DNA of 64,000 nt. Origin: Ditibartonella apis (GTDB lineage: Bacteria > Pseudomonadota > Alphaproteobacteria > Rhizobiales > Rhizobiaceae). Every line of letters begins with the position of its first letter. Position 1 is the stretch's first letter. Shown here piece after piece: positions 52,578-62,323 of this stretch. Under the pieces are notes generated by a model that did no database searches, was not told the origin of the DNA, and saw only the letters and a list, made by a program, of their open reading frames with translations. The position numbers and the translations under genes are program-made. Location of the stretch: contig NZ_LXYU01000001.1 of NCBI RefSeq assembly GCF_001952075.1, positions 186,001 to 250,000 of the forward strand. The letters are read 5' to 3'.

Positions 52578-53486
52578 TCAAGCTGCCGATGAGCGAATGC
52601 GCGCTGTAATTGATATAAAAAGAAACGTAACGATAAAGAGAAGGGTCATGATCAGCACAATTGTCGACGCAGCATCGGAACCGAGAAACGCACTTGCATA
52701 AACGCCGAAAAGGCTGCTGAAAACCGCAATTACAACAGCTATCGAAATCATGAACGAAAAACGCTTTGTTACGAGATAGGCAATGGCACCGGGCGCGATA
52801 AGCAAAGAAATAGCCAAAATTATCCCCACAGCTTTCAATGCTGCAACGATTGTCAGGGAAATCATTGTAAGCAAGGCATAATGCAAAAAACGGACATTAA
52901 GACCCACAGCTTTAGCCTGAATGGGATCAAACGTGAAAAGCAGGAAATCACGCCATTTTGCACCAAGGGTAACGGCTACCAAAAACGAGATGATGAAAGT
53001 CTCGGAAATATCAAGCCAATTTACACCTAACAAATGGCCGAACAGAATGTGATTGAGATGAAGCTCGCTTTCAATGCTGGTTGCCATAACCAATCCCAAA
53101 CCGAACATTGAAGAAAACACCACTCCCATCACTGTGTCTTGCTTGATACGGCTGTTTGCCCACAAAAAGCCGGTGAGAACCGCACAAACCATGCCAGCAA
53201 GAAATGCACCGAAGGCCATCATTGCCATGGTAACATCGGACCGATTGATGGCTTCCGCACTAATAAAAGGTATAAGTCCCAGAACAAACATCGTGAGCGG
53301 TGTCATCATATAGCCCGCAACGACACCCGGAAAAACAGCGTGGGAAATAGCATCCCCTAAAAGGGACCATCCTTTCAAAACCAGAAAGCAGGACAGCATT
53401 GCCATCGGCACTGCAACGGTCATCGTAATCAGCATTCCCCTGATCATGAAAGGAAATTGGAAGGGAAATAGAAGCGTATCCATCAT
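52578..53486 (-). CDS. sitD: Mn/Fe ABC transporter permease SitD
   Basis: 302 residues with about eight membrane helices of the ABC-3 permease family. The shared motif LKGWSLLGDAISHAVFPGVV (about 37-56) matches its partner SitC, and LLIAPGAIAYLVTKRF lies near the C-terminus. Its start overlaps the sitC stop by four bases. Last gene of sitABCD; no terminator with a T-run was seen before the downstream GT25 gene, so read-through is possible. Confidence 0.9.
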   Translation of the reverse strand: MMDTLLFPFQFPFMIRGMLITMTVAVPMAMLSCFLVLKGWSLLGDAISHAVFPGVVAGYMMTPLTMFVLGLIPFISAEAINRSDVTMAMMAFGAFLAGMVCAVLTGFLWANSRIKQDTVMGVVFSSMFGLGLVMATSIESELHLNHILFGHLLGVNWLDISETFIISFLVAVTLGAKWRDFLLFTFDPIQAKAVGLNVRFLHYALLTMISLTIVAALKAVGIILAISLLIAPGAIAYLVTKRFSFMISIAVVIAVFSSLFGVYASAFLGSDAASTIVLIMTLLFIVTFLFISITARIRSSAA

Positions 53487-54334
53487 GATTGAACTTTCTT
53501 CGCGCGCAGGCGGGCCGCGATAAAACCGTGTTTGGGGGCAAAGAAAAAACTCAAAGCAAATAGCAGTGCTTGCAGCAATACAATGACGCCCCCGGTTTGA
53601 GCATGAATAAGGTAACTTGAATAAACGCCGACAATGCTCGTGAGAATGCCGATCACAACCGAAAGAACAATCAAACGTTGAAAACGGTCGGTTATCAAAT
53701 AAGCGGTCGCTCCCGGAGTAACAACAAGACTGATGACCAGAAAGGCTCCTACCGTTTGCATGGCTGCAACTGTTGAAGCCGCAAGCAGGGCAAAAAACAG
53801 GATTTTCAATCCTTTGGTGTTTATACCAATTGAACGGGCATGATTTTCGTCAAAGAAAGTCACCATCATATCTTTCCATTTGATGAAGAGTATAACGAGT
53901 GAAATGATGCCGATCATTGCGAGCTGGAAGATATCTGTCGGGCTTACCGCCAGAATATTGCCGAGCACAATTGTATCAATGCTCACAGCCATCGGCTTTA
54001 AAGATTTCATAAACAACCCGAGTGCGAAAAATGACGAAAAAATGAGGCCTATGATGGTGTCTTCTTTCAATTTCGTTCGCTCGTTGAAAAATAGTATGGC
54101 AGTGGCCGCAAGCCCTCCCGAAAAAAAAGCGCCCAACGAAAACGGTAAGCCCAACATATAGGCACCGGCAACACCGGGCACAATCGAATGGGAAAGTGCA
54201 TCGCCAATCAACGACCAGCCTTTAAGCATCAAAAATGCCGAAAGAAATGCGCAAACACAACCAACCAATGCGGAAACCCACATCGCGTTTATCATAAAAT
54301 CATAAGAAAAAGGTTCCAGAAGCTGGTCTATCAT
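53483..54334 (-). CDS. sitC: Mn/Fe ABC transporter permease SitC
   Basis: 283 residues, ABC-3 family. LKGWSLIGDALSHSIVPGVA (about 37-56) and VVTPGATAYLITDRFQRL are the conserved loops; a charged C-terminus (FFAPKHGFIAARLRAKK) follows the last helix. Two different permeases, SitC and SitD, form the membrane channel. Four-base overlaps join it to sitB and sitD. Confidence 0.9.
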   Translation of the reverse strand: MIDQLLEPFSYDFMINAMWVSALVGCVCAFLSAFLMLKGWSLIGDALSHSIVPGVAGAYMLGLPFSLGAFFSGGLAATAILFFNERTKLKEDTIIGLIFSSFFALGLFMKSLKPMAVSIDTIVLGNILAVSPTDIFQLAMIGIISLVILFIKWKDMMVTFFDENHARSIGINTKGLKILFFALLAASTVAAMQTVGAFLVISLVVTPGATAYLITDRFQRLIVLSVVIGILTSIVGVYSSYLIHAQTGGVIVLLQALLFALSFFFAPKHGFIAARLRAKKVQS

Positions 54335-55164
54335 TGTGGCAACGTCTTTTGCTGATAAGGAGAAAGCACAAGCGGGTCTTCATCATCGCTGACGACGTCA
54401 ACTCCGGTTAATGTTTGTTGAGGGCTAACCACCTGATGTCTTAATGCACCACCAAAGGTTTTTGTGAGGTTTTCTTCGGTGAAAATTTCGGACGTCGGGC
54501 CATAACCCAAAACCGTGCCCTTTATTAAAACCGTGCGGTCGCAAAATTCGGGCACCGAGCCAAGATTATGCGTGGAAACCAGCATAACGGCACCGCTTTT
54601 GCGCATTTCTTTAAGCAAGGCAATGATTTGGTCTTCTGTTTTGATGTCAACGCCGGTAAAAGGTTCATCAAGTAAAATGACCTTTGCTTCCTGCGCTATA
54701 GCGCGGGCCAGAAAAACGCGTTTTTTTTGCCCGCCGGACAACTCACCAATCTGACGCTTGCGAAAGGGAAGCATATTTACCCGCTGCAAAGCATCTGTCA
54801 CGGCTGCATAATCGACATCTTTTGGCTGGCGCAGAAAATTCATGTGGCCATAACGACCCATCATGACAACATCTTCAACCAGTACCGGAAAATTCCAATC
54901 GACATCTTCAGATTGAGGAACATAAGCGACAAGATTTTTCTTCAATGCATTGCGCACCGGCATACCAAAAACAGTGATGGAACCGCGCGACAGACGTACA
55001 AATCCCATGATAGCTTTGAATAAGGTCGACTTGCCGGAACCGTTAATTCCAACCAATGCAGTAATAGAACCTGTCGGTGTTTCAAAACTTGAATCGCGCA
55101 GTGCCGTATGTCCATTACGGTAGGTCACTGTGATATGTGATGCAGAAATTCCTTCAGTCTTCAT
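54331..55164 (-). CDS. sitB: Mn/Fe ABC transporter ATPase SitB
   Basis: 277 residues. Walker A GINGSGKSTLFKAIMGF, the Q-loop in AYVPQSEDVDW, signature LSGGQKKRVFLARAIAQ, Walker B VILLDEPFTGVD and switch His in VSTHNLGSVPEF are intact. It drives metal import through SitCD. An extra tail of about 30 residues (after about residue 245) is typical of Sit/Mnt ATPases in Rhizobiales. It overlaps sitA and sitC by four bases each. Confidence 0.93.
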   Translation of the reverse strand: MKTEGISASHITVTYRNGHTALRDSSFETPTGSITALVGINGSGKSTLFKAIMGFVRLSRGSITVFGMPVRNALKKNLVAYVPQSEDVDWNFPVLVEDVVMMGRYGHMNFLRQPKDVDYAAVTDALQRVNMLPFRKRQIGELSGGQKKRVFLARAIAQEAKVILLDEPFTGVDIKTEDQIIALLKEMRKSGAVMLVSTHNLGSVPEFCDRTVLIKGTVLGYGPTSEIFTEENLTKTFGGALRHQVVSPQQTLTGVDVVSDDEDPLVLSPYQQKTLPQ

Positions 55165-56081
55165 TGGGCTAGTCCCTTGGCAATAGTGGAACTTGTTACT
55201 TTCAGAAGATCAATATATGTGGGAACAATGCCGTCAGCCTCGGACAGCGAATCGACATAGAGCACACCGCCATATTTGGCGCCGGTTTCACGAGCAACCT
55301 GTTTGGCTGGTGCATCCGAAATTGTACTTTCCGAAAAAACCACAGGAATGTTGTATTTTCTCACGGCATCAATGACATGTTTAACTTGTTGGGGTGTGCC
55401 TTGCTGGTCTGCATTGATCGGCCAAAGATAAAGTTCTTTCAAATTAAAATCGCGGGCAAGATAGCTGAACGCACCTTCACTCGTAACCAACCAGCGGCGA
55501 TCTTCCGGCAAGCCTGAAAGTTCTGCCTTGATCGGATCAATCGTTGCTCTGATCTTGGCTTTGTAAATTTCTGCATTTTGCTTGTAAGTTTCAGCGTTTT
55601 CCGGATCATATTTCACAAACGCATCGCGGATATTGTCGACATAGATCAAAGCAGATGTGGGCGACATCCATGCATGGGGATTGGGTTTGCCATTATATGG
55701 CCCCTCGTTGATGCTCATAGGATCAACGCCGGTTGAAACGACAACCCCCGGCACATCATGAATATTGTCAAAAAATTTCTCGAACCATAATTCCAGATTC
55801 AACCCGTTCCACAAAATAAGATTGGCACCTTGGGCCCGCATCAAGTCCTGCGGTGTCGGTTGATATTCATGAATTTCTGCACCCGGTTTGGTTATTGACT
55901 GGACTTCGGCTGCATCTCCCGCAACATTTTGTGCCATATCGGCGATAACAGTAAATGTTGTTACAGCCTTGAATTTCTGAGCAGCAAAACTGTTTGCAGC
56001 TGAAAAAAGACTCATCAAAACAACTATAACTGCAGATACAAATGTTTTGAGACCGACCTGTTGTAAAAAAGCAGGTTTCAT
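55161..56081 (-). CDS. sitA: Mn/Fe-binding periplasmic protein SitA
   Basis: About 306 residues from the ATG at 56081 (a GTG at 56099 would add six). The signal peptide probably ends at NSFAA. Cluster A-I metal ligands are visible: His in GAEIHEYQPTPQD, His in NPHAWMSP, Glu in VTSEGAFSYLARD and Asp in LYVDSLSEADG. The His-His-Glu-Asp set is that of Mn/Fe binders; no His-rich Zn loop is present. First gene of sitABCD, divergent from the Irr-like gene, with two Mur-like palindromes in the shared promoter region. Confidence 0.92.
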   Translation of the reverse strand: MKPAFLQQVGLKTFVSAVIVVLMSLFSAANSFAAQKFKAVTTFTVIADMAQNVAGDAAEVQSITKPGAEIHEYQPTPQDLMRAQGANLILWNGLNLELWFEKFFDNIHDVPGVVVSTGVDPMSINEGPYNGKPNPHAWMSPTSALIYVDNIRDAFVKYDPENAETYKQNAEIYKAKIRATIDPIKAELSGLPEDRRWLVTSEGAFSYLARDFNLKELYLWPINADQQGTPQQVKHVIDAVRKYNIPVVFSESTISDAPAKQVARETGAKYGGVLYVDSLSEADGIVPTYIDLLKVTSSTIAKGLAQ

Positions 56082-56110
56082 ATTCAAAAATCCTCTCACT
56101 TAATTTTCTT

Positions 56111-56129
56111 ATTGCAAATGATTTGCAAT
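56111..56129. promoter_or_regulatory. Mur/Fur-type operator 1 (sitA side)
   Basis: ATTGCAAAT-G-ATTTGCAAT, a perfect 19-bp inverted repeat 30 bases upstream of the sitA ATG. The TGCAAAT/ATTTGCA pattern is that of alphaproteobacterial Mur (Mn-responsive Fur) sites. Confidence 0.8.
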
Positions 56130-56165
56130 TTCTATATTGCGTAACAAATCATATCGTTAATTGCA

Positions 56166-56184
56166 ACTGCAAACTATTTGCAAT
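56166..56184. promoter_or_regulatory. Mur/Fur-type operator 2 (regulator side)
   Basis: ACTGCAAAC-T-ATTTGCAAT, same 9-1-9 pattern with two mismatched pairs. It lies 57 bases before the Irr-like gene, so one operator may serve each divergent promoter. Confidence 0.7.
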
Positions 56185-56241
56185 AATTAAACAGCGATTT
56201 TTAGATATTTGCTTATAACCAGTGACTGACAAGGAGCGTTT

Positions 56242-56748
56242 ATGTTGGATTTTACGGGACACATCCGTCCGGTCGTCAAGAGCACAAAAACCGTAACCCC
56301 GATCCATGATATATTGGAAAATTGCGGGCTTCGCGTCACACGTCAAAGATTGATTGTTGCAAAATATATCTTTGGTAGGGAAAAATGCCTGATAGATGCA
56401 AACCGCCTTTATGAAGATATCGCTTCTTCCGGTGAGGATATTTCCCTTGCGACAATCTATAACACCCTGCATCATTTTACCAAAGCAGGATTGGTCAGGC
56501 CGGTTGCATCTTCCGGACAAAAATCATTCTTTATTGCCAATTGCCGTAATAGCAGTTTTTTCCACTACGAGAGCGGAAAAGTCATTGCCCTTTATGGTCA
56601 TGAACCGGATGTACAAAAGCTCCCTCTTCCCCCTGAAGGCTTCGAAATAAGCCATATTGATGTTGCTATTCATCTTGTCAAAAAAACCGGCATCCCGAAT
56701 GTTTCGGGAAAACCGGTTATGAAATCGGACGCCGTTCACGCCCGATAA
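56242..56748 (+). CDS. Fur-superfamily regulator, Irr-like
   Basis: 168 residues. The DNA-binding half matches rhizobial Irr: NCGLRVTRQRLIVAKYIFG (28-45) and DISLATIYNTLHHFTKAGLV (67-85). The C-terminal half keeps PPEGFEISHIDVAIHLVKK, which parallels Irr. The His triplet of Irr (heme/metal site) is missing: the segment reads NCRNSSFFHYESG (100-112) with a single His. Irr controls iron and heme genes and in some species Mn uptake. Divergent from sitABCD with two operators between, so it probably regulates that operon or itself (inference). AAGGAG precedes the ATG. Confidence 0.85.
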   Translation: MLDFTGHIRPVVKSTKTVTPIHDILENCGLRVTRQRLIVAKYIFGREKCLIDANRLYEDIASSGEDISLATIYNTLHHFTKAGLVRPVASSGQKSFFIANCRNSSFFHYESGKVIALYGHEPDVQKLPLPPEGFEISHIDVAIHLVKKTGIPNVSGKPVMKSDAVHAR

Positions 56749-57021
56749 TCAATCATCGACTTTTTGGCGAGTTATATTGCCCTGACGATCGATGTAGAGC
56801 TTGAGGCGTTGATTGTTTTTGTCAATTACTTCGGCTTTCCAGCCTTCGTGCTTTTCATCAAGCTCGCGAATTTTAAAACCGCTTTGTTCCAGTTTTGTGG
56901 TCAAAGCCGACCAGCTGATACGTGCATTTTCTGCCGCAAAAGACGAGCTTGAAAAACCGGCTAAACCAATAGTTGCAGTGGCAGCAGCAAGTGCAATCAT
57001 GCGAATTTTGTTCATTATCAT
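56749..57021 (-). CDS. PepSY-domain secreted protein
   Basis: 90 residues: a signal peptide (cleavage after SSSFA-A), then one PepSY-type unit, ISWSALTTKLEQSGFKIREL followed by KHEGWKAEVIDKNNQRLKLY and IDRQGNITRQ. Small periplasmic PepSY proteins are thought to restrain proteases or modulate partners; no target is evident. GGAGG lies eight bases before the ATG at 57021. Its stop abuts that of the converging Irr-like gene. Confidence 0.87.
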   Translation of the reverse strand: MIMNKIRMIALAAATATIGLAGFSSSSFAAENARISWSALTTKLEQSGFKIRELDEKHEGWKAEVIDKNNQRLKLYIDRQGNITRQKVDD

Positions 57022-57667
57022 ATCTTAATCCTCCATTCGTATTGTTGACCCGTTGTACCACCAGAAATTGCAGATAACTTTTGGTACCCGTTTATCGCAT
57101 ATGGTTTTTATTCCACCCGATACAAGAGCAAAATCTCGTCATAATCTATTTGTCAATCTTCCGATTACCGGTCAAAAAAACGCAAAAAACGTTTAATCAA
57201 TAAGAGCTTTTGTATTCAAATGATGCTGCCGGAAACAATTTTCCCGATTAATAATCCTTGAATAATCATCGCAGCATTTAAAAACAAAAGAAAATCCGAT
57301 ATTTAAGCCGGCATATCACCACTCGAATCGTGACAACCGGATCTAACAATCAAGACTTGTTGTTTTTTATCTATGTGCGTCAAAAGCCGTTTTCATACAC
57401 GTTAAAGGTTTTTTCTGTGTGATCAAACTTGCCGGAAATTCAAACAAAATGTAAGCTTTAACTCGAATTTTTACAGCAAAAACGGTTTCATCGTTTTGAT
57501 ATAAAATGAATACACTGCCTCACAGATTGTCAGAAAAGAGGTTCGCTCCTGAAAACCGCATATTACAGAACATAAACCAAACATTTATTGTGCTCTTTTT
57601 ATGTTCTGCACGTGAGATACCCCACACGGCCGGGCTTTTGTGGTACTTGTTCTTTCATTAAGCGGCA
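57022..57667. other. gene-free interval between the PepSY gene and upp
   Basis: About 645 bases, AT-rich, with no recognisable gene, tRNA or terminator. The ends are the promoter of the PepSY gene and the 3' flank of upp. Confidence 0.5.
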
Positions 57668-58294
57668 CTATTTTGTGCCGAACATACGGTCGCCTGCATC
57701 GCCCAAACCGGGAAGAATGTAGGACGCGGGATTAAGTGCCCGATCAACCGATGCAGTGAAAATATCGACATCGGGATGAGCCTTTTGCAACTGTTTGATT
57801 CCCTGTTCAACACTTAATATGCACACAAACCGTATTTCTTTAGCGCCATGTTTTTTCAATTGTTCAATGGCTTTGACAGCCGAATTTCCGGTTGCAAGCA
57901 TAGGATCGACCACAATAACCAATCGCTCTGAAATATCTTCAGGTGCTTTGAAATAATATTCGACCGCTTCAAGTGTATTATGGTCACGGTAAAGGCCTAT
58001 ATGACAAACGCGTGCAGACGGCAAAAGATCAAGCATGCCGAAAAGCAGCCCCTCACCTGCTCTCAAAATCGAGGCAAGAACGAGCTTTTTGCCCTTGAGC
58101 ATGGGAGCTTCCATTTCTTCCATCGGTGTTTCGATGTGAACGGTTTCAAGCTCCAGATCGCGGGTGACTTCATAACCAAGCAAGAATGCTGTTTCCCGCA
58201 CAAGCTGGCGAAATTCGGCAGTCGATGTTTCTTTGCGGCGCATCATTGTCAATTTGTGTTGGACAAGAGGGTGGGAAACAATTGTTAAACCCAT
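57668..58294 (-). CDS. upp: uracil phosphoribosyltransferase
   Basis: 208 residues, the standard length. Upp turns uracil and PRPP into UMP in pyrimidine salvage. [20 protein letters not shown] is the conserved N-terminus, [20 protein letters not shown] is the PRPP loop, and [17 protein letters not shown] the uracil-binding C-terminus. GAGGAG precedes the ATG. Divergent from ubiE. Confidence 0.96.
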   Translation of the reverse strand: MGLTIVSHPLVQHKLTMMRRKETSTAEFRQLVRETAFLLGYEVTRDLELETVHIETPMEEMEAPMLKGKKLVLASILRAGEGLLFGMLDLLPSARVCHIGLYRDHNTLEAVEYYFKAPEDISERLVIVVDPMLATGNSAVKAIEQLKKHGAKEIRFVCILSVEQGIKQLQKAHPDVDIFTASVDRALNPASYILPGLGDAGDRMFGTK

Positions 58295-58455
58295 GGGCTT
58301 TTCTCCTCATTACAGCATTCTATATGTCGTATAAAACCATTGAAGTGGAATGAAAAGGGCGAAGCTCGACTGGTCCTACTTTTTCATCAGAACCCATTCC
58401 CTAAACGGATAAGTTAGGCTAGAAAAAGACGGGATAAATTTGAAAGGTCACAAAT

Positions 58456-59238
58456 ATGACTGCTGAGACAGAGCGCGTCGGCGCAAAAGGCGGGATGGAA
58501 GAAACATTCGGTTTCAAGAAGGTCGACGAATCGGAAAAACAGTCGATGGTCAACGGAGTTTTCCATTCTGTGGCCAAAAAATACGATATCATGAATGATG
58601 TCATGTCGGTAGGCATGCACCGCCTGTGGAAAGATGCATTTGTTGCATGGCTTCACCCCTCGCATCTTGACGGTTATAAAGTTCTTGATGTGGCCGGCGG
58701 CACAGGTGACATTGCTTTCCGTATTGTTGAAGCTTCCGGTCGCCATGCCCATGCAACGGTTCTTGACATCAACAGTTCCATGCTGGAAGTCGGGCGCGAA
58801 CGGGCAAAGAAAAACGGCCTCATGCCCTATCTTGATTTTGTCGAGGCCAACGCCGAAAAACTTCCCTTTGAAGACAATACATACGATGCCTACACAATTG
58901 CATTCGGCATACGCAATGTTCCCCACATTGCCAAAGCATTGTCGGAAGCCTATCGCGTTTTGAAGCCGGGGGGACGGTTTATGTGTCTGGAATTTTCGGA
59001 AGTCCAGATGCCGATTCTTGATAAACTCTACGACATATGGTCATTTCAGGGCATACCGCGCGTCGGCCAGATGATCGCCGGTGATAAAGAGTCTTACCGC
59101 TATCTTATCGAATCTATCCGCAAATTTCCCAAGCAGGAAGATTTTGCTGCAATGATACGGACAGCCGGTTTTTCTCATGTGAGCTACCGTAATCTGACCG
59201 GTGGCATTGCTGCCATACATTCCAGCTGGAAAATCTGA
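58456..59238 (+). CDS. ubiE: demethylmenaquinone/2-polyprenyl-benzoquinol methyltransferase
   Basis: 260 residues. UbiE C-methylates the ubiquinone precursor ring with S-adenosylmethionine. Signature [20 protein letters not shown] (about 36-55), SAM-binding [15 protein letters not shown], and [20 protein letters not shown] with [18 protein letters not shown] precedes the ATG. Its stop touches the ubiB start, so the two are coupled. Confidence 0.95.
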   Translation: MTAETERVGAKGGMEETFGFKKVDESEKQSMVNGVFHSVAKKYDIMNDVMSVGMHRLWKDAFVAWLHPSHLDGYKVLDVAGGTGDIAFRIVEASGRHAHATVLDINSSMLEVGRERAKKNGLMPYLDFVEANAEKLPFEDNTYDAYTIAFGIRNVPHIAKALSEAYRVLKPGGRFMCLEFSEVQMPILDKLYDIWSFQGIPRVGQMIAGDKESYRYLIESIRKFPKQEDFAAMIRTAGFSHVSYRNLTGGIAAIHSSWKI

Positions 59239-60819
59239 ATGTCAAAACTTACCGCATCCTTCCGTCTTATGCGTGTCGGCTTCATTCTGGCACGAGAAGG
59301 TGTGTTAAGCGCACTCCCAAGCGATGGATTACCCGCTTCGCTCGCATTTTTCCATCGTTTCGCCGGCTGGTTTGCCAGAAAAAGAAGTAAAAAAACCAAC
59401 CGGTCGGAAAATATGTCACGGGCAATGAACAAGCTTGGTCCATCCTATATCAAGCTTGGACAATTTCTTGCAACCCGTCCCGATATTGTCGGATCGGAAG
59501 TAGCAAAAGACTTGTCGAGCCTCCAGGACCACGTCGATACTTTTCCTCATGAACAGGCTATTGCGCAAATCGAAGGTTCGCTCGGCCGCAAAATAGATGA
59601 TCTTTTTGTCGAATTCGGTCCGGCAATTGCCGCCGCTTCGATGGCACAAGTTCACCCCGCAACCGTGCGGAACCCTGACGGGAGTCTTCGTAAAGTCGCC
59701 GTCAAAGTTATTCGCCCCGGAGTAAGGCGGCGTTTTGCCAAAGATCTTGAGGGATTTTACCTTGCTGCAGAAATGCAGGAACGCTATGTGCCGGCAGCAC
59801 GGCGATTGAAGCCGGTCAGCGTTGTCGACACGCTTGCACAGACGACGAAAATCGAGATGGATTTGCGTCTGGAAGCTGCGGCGCTTTCCGAAATTGCCGA
59901 AAATACAAGAAATGACAAAGGTTTTCGTGTTCCCGCAGTCGATTGGGAGCGCACAGGACGTGATGTTCTGACGATGGAATGGATCGACGGCATCAAAATG
60001 TCGGATATCGAGGGGCTTAAATCCGCCGGTTTCGATCTCAATGCACTTGCTGTCACCCTTATGCAATCCTTCCTGAAACACACATTGCGCGACGGTTTTT
60101 TCCACGCGGATATGCATCCGGGCAATCTTTTTGTTGATAAAGATGGATGTATCGTTGCAGTCGATTTGGGCATTACCGGAAGGCTCGGCAAACAGGAAAA
60201 ACGTTTTCTCGCTGAAATTTTATATGGCTTTATTACCCGCGATTACCGGCGTGTAGCAAACGTCCACTTTGAAGCCGGTTATGTGCCGCCCCATCAAAAT
60301 ATGGAAAGCTTTGCACAGGCCAACCGTGCCATAGGCGAACCGATCCACGGTCAATCGGCTGAAACAATTTCGATGGCCAAATTGTTGACCCTGCTTTTTG
60401 AAGTGACCGAACTTTTCGACATGCAAACACGGCCGGAACTATTGCTGTTACAAAAAACCATGGTCGTTGTGGAGGGCGTTTCCCGTTCGCTTAATCCCCA
60501 TTTCAATATGTGGAAAGCAGCCGAACCGGTTGTAAAAGAGTGGATCACAAAAAATTTAGGGCCCATCGGCATGGCAAAAGATTTGACCGAAGGTGCGCAA
60601 TCGCTCCTTACTTTTGCCCGCAGAACGCCGGAACTTGTCCGAAGCGTCGAACGCATCCAGAAGGGTGCCGATAAAATGGCGCAGGAAGGCCTTCATCTTG
60701 ATGATGATACGCTGAAAAGATTTGCCCTAATGCAGGGAAAACAAAACCGGTTTGGCCGATATGCTGTCATTCTAATCGCTGTTTGCATGGTGATTATCAC
60801 TTATAAACTTGTTGTTTAA
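59239..60819 (+). CDS. ubiB: UbiB/ABC1-ADCK family ATPase for ubiquinone synthesis
   Basis: 526 residues. The protein-kinase-like fold carries the UbiB hallmark KLGPSYIKLGQFLATRPDIV (KxGQ motif), the nucleotide Lys in RKVAVKVIRPGVRR, DGFFHADMHPGNLFVDKDGC for the catalytic loop, and VDLGITGRLG in place of the kinase DFG. A C-terminal membrane segment (about 503-524, RYAVILIAVCMVIITYKLVV) anchors it. It supports ubiquinone synthesis, probably by extracting lipid intermediates with ATP. Starts at the base after the ubiE stop. Confidence 0.95.
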   Translation: MSKLTASFRLMRVGFILAREGVLSALPSDGLPASLAFFHRFAGWFARKRSKKTNRSENMSRAMNKLGPSYIKLGQFLATRPDIVGSEVAKDLSSLQDHVDTFPHEQAIAQIEGSLGRKIDDLFVEFGPAIAAASMAQVHPATVRNPDGSLRKVAVKVIRPGVRRRFAKDLEGFYLAAEMQERYVPAARRLKPVSVVDTLAQTTKIEMDLRLEAAALSEIAENTRNDKGFRVPAVDWERTGRDVLTMEWIDGIKMSDIEGLKSAGFDLNALAVTLMQSFLKHTLRDGFFHADMHPGNLFVDKDGCIVAVDLGITGRLGKQEKRFLAEILYGFITRDYRRVANVHFEAGYVPPHQNMESFAQANRAIGEPIHGQSAETISMAKLLTLLFEVTELFDMQTRPELLLLQKTMVVVEGVSRSLNPHFNMWKAAEPVVKEWITKNLGPIGMAKDLTEGAQSLLTFARRTPELVRSVERIQKGADKMAQEGLHLDDDTLKRFALMQGKQNRFGRYAVILIAVCMVIITYKLVV

Positions 60820-60867
60820 CGCAAAGTCGGAACGACAACGAACGCTTCATTTTTTGCAAAAACTTTG

Positions 60868-60889
60868 GCGGCGTGTTGTTTCACGCCGC
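60868..60889. terminator. possible terminator between convergent ubiB and protease genes
   Basis: GCGGCGTG and CACGCCGC form a perfect 8-bp stem with a TTGTTT loop. The minus strand has T-rich sequence after it; the plus strand does not. Confidence 0.5.
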
Positions 60890-61069
60890 TCAAAATATCA
60901 CCAAAACGCTATAACCGACGTTCTGCATTTCTTAATCAATAAACGCTCGTCTTCAGGTTTGATTGCGTTTCAAACCGGTAAAATTACGCGATATTTTTAT
61001 AACACCTTATGACTAGCGTCCCGGCCGATATTCCAGTATCAAGCTAAATACAGAACCATTTGGAAACTG

Positions 61070-62323
61070 TTATTTAACGCCGAGTTCAACACCTTTTTTG
61101 GCTCTTGGTGTTCCCATATGATCTTTAAGCCAACATTGCTTTTTCCTAGGGATAAATGAAAAAGCTATACACCGCTGATCTCCAATACATCCTATAAAAC
61201 AGGAAAAATAATCCGTATTTTCGATATAAGTGTAATCACCACCCGTGATATCCTTATTACTCAAAGCCATAAAATCGGTTATTTTTACGCTATTCCTTTT
61301 GCTTGAGATAAAGGCTGCAGCGGCGTCTTTATTGCGAATAAGGGCAACAACATCATATTTCAGCATACAAGCATGGAGGCGTTTGTGGTAGGTCAGTGCC
61401 TGACAACGCCCGTCATTTTCGCACATTTCTAAGCAATTATCGAAACTCACATGTTTTGCAGACCGGTAATCAAACCCGATGGCATCGTAATTATTTTGAT
61501 TAATGAACGTTACGGTAGGCTGATTAACGGGTGGTACGTTGACGTTGCCCTGCACGCCGGCAGACGAATTTGATTGAGGCAATGGCTGGTTTACGGTCTG
61601 ATTGGCCTCATTGGTTGGCGTCGGGGCGTAACACAATATCTTATAAACCGAAGGCGTTGCTTTTTCGGTAATATCCGCAGTTGAAGGAACAGGTGCACCC
61701 TTATCATCATTGGCGTAAGAGACTGTTAAACCTTGCGCTTCTATGAATAGTGCCGCAACGCCTGCTCTCAGCGCAAAGTTGACATTTTGTGCAATAAATC
61801 CGGTTTGATCGGCAAAATTTTTTGATAATCCGGCAGTGGTTATACCGATAACGTGACCATGCCTGTCAATGACTGGTCCGCCCGAATTACCGGGCTGAAT
61901 AGGTGTTGATATCTGTAAATAACGCGCATCATTTTCGACACCTGAAAGGGCATTGACATTGCCGGTCGTCATTTTGATCGAATCCGATAAAAGACCGTCC
62001 AGTGGAAAACCGAGTGCAATAATATCTTCGCCCAGGCGGATGACATCACGCCTTAAAAACAATGCCTGCGTTTTTACTCCTGCCGCTGCCTTTATCAAGG
62101 CAAGATCATCATGGGAATCCATGCGAAGATCTACAGCATCCCCCGTATTGCCGATTTCCACACGTTGGCACCCTCTAACAACGTGTGCATTGGTCAATAT
62201 CCAGCCATCATCAGTAACGGCAAAACCACTACCCGTAGAAGATGGCGTTTCAGCCCATGTTGCTTCATTCAATGTGGTCAATATCAATAAAAATGAAAGC
62301 AACTCTGGAATAAAATAACGCAT
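61070..62323 (-). CDS. secreted trypsin-like serine protease with two PAN-like domains
   Basis: 417 residues from the ATG at 62323, which has GGAGAG 5-6 bases upstream and starts a clean signal peptide ending TWA; the frame is open further upstream, but that extension looks like non-coding AT-rich sequence. The protease domain (about 28-200) keeps His47 in TNAHVV, Asp73 in HDDLALIK and Ser147 in PGNSGGP, the HtrA/DegP arrangement without a PDZ domain. An Asn/Gln/Pro linker (about 235-275) leads to two Cys-rich units, Cys297/301/307/319 and Cys375/379/385/397, resembling PAN/Apple domains that bind protein or sugar. It lies in reverse between ubiB and coaBC. Substrate unknown. Confidence 0.85.
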   Translation of the reverse strand: MRYFIPELLSFLLILTTLNEATWAETPSSTGSGFAVTDDGWILTNAHVVRGCQRVEIGNTGDAVDLRMDSHDDLALIKAAAGVKTQALFLRRDVIRLGEDIIALGFPLDGLLSDSIKMTTGNVNALSGVENDARYLQISTPIQPGNSGGPVIDRHGHVIGITTAGLSKNFADQTGFIAQNVNFALRAGVAALFIEAQGLTVSYANDDKGAPVPSTADITEKATPSVYKILCYAPTPTNEANQTVNQPLPQSNSSAGVQGNVNVPPVNQPTVTFINQNNYDAIGFDYRSAKHVSFDNCLEMCENDGRCQALTYHKRLHACMLKYDVVALIRNKDAAAAFISSKRNSVKITDFMALSNKDITGGDYTYIENTDYFSCFIGCIGDQRCIAFSFIPRKKQCWLKDHMGTPRAKKGVELGVK

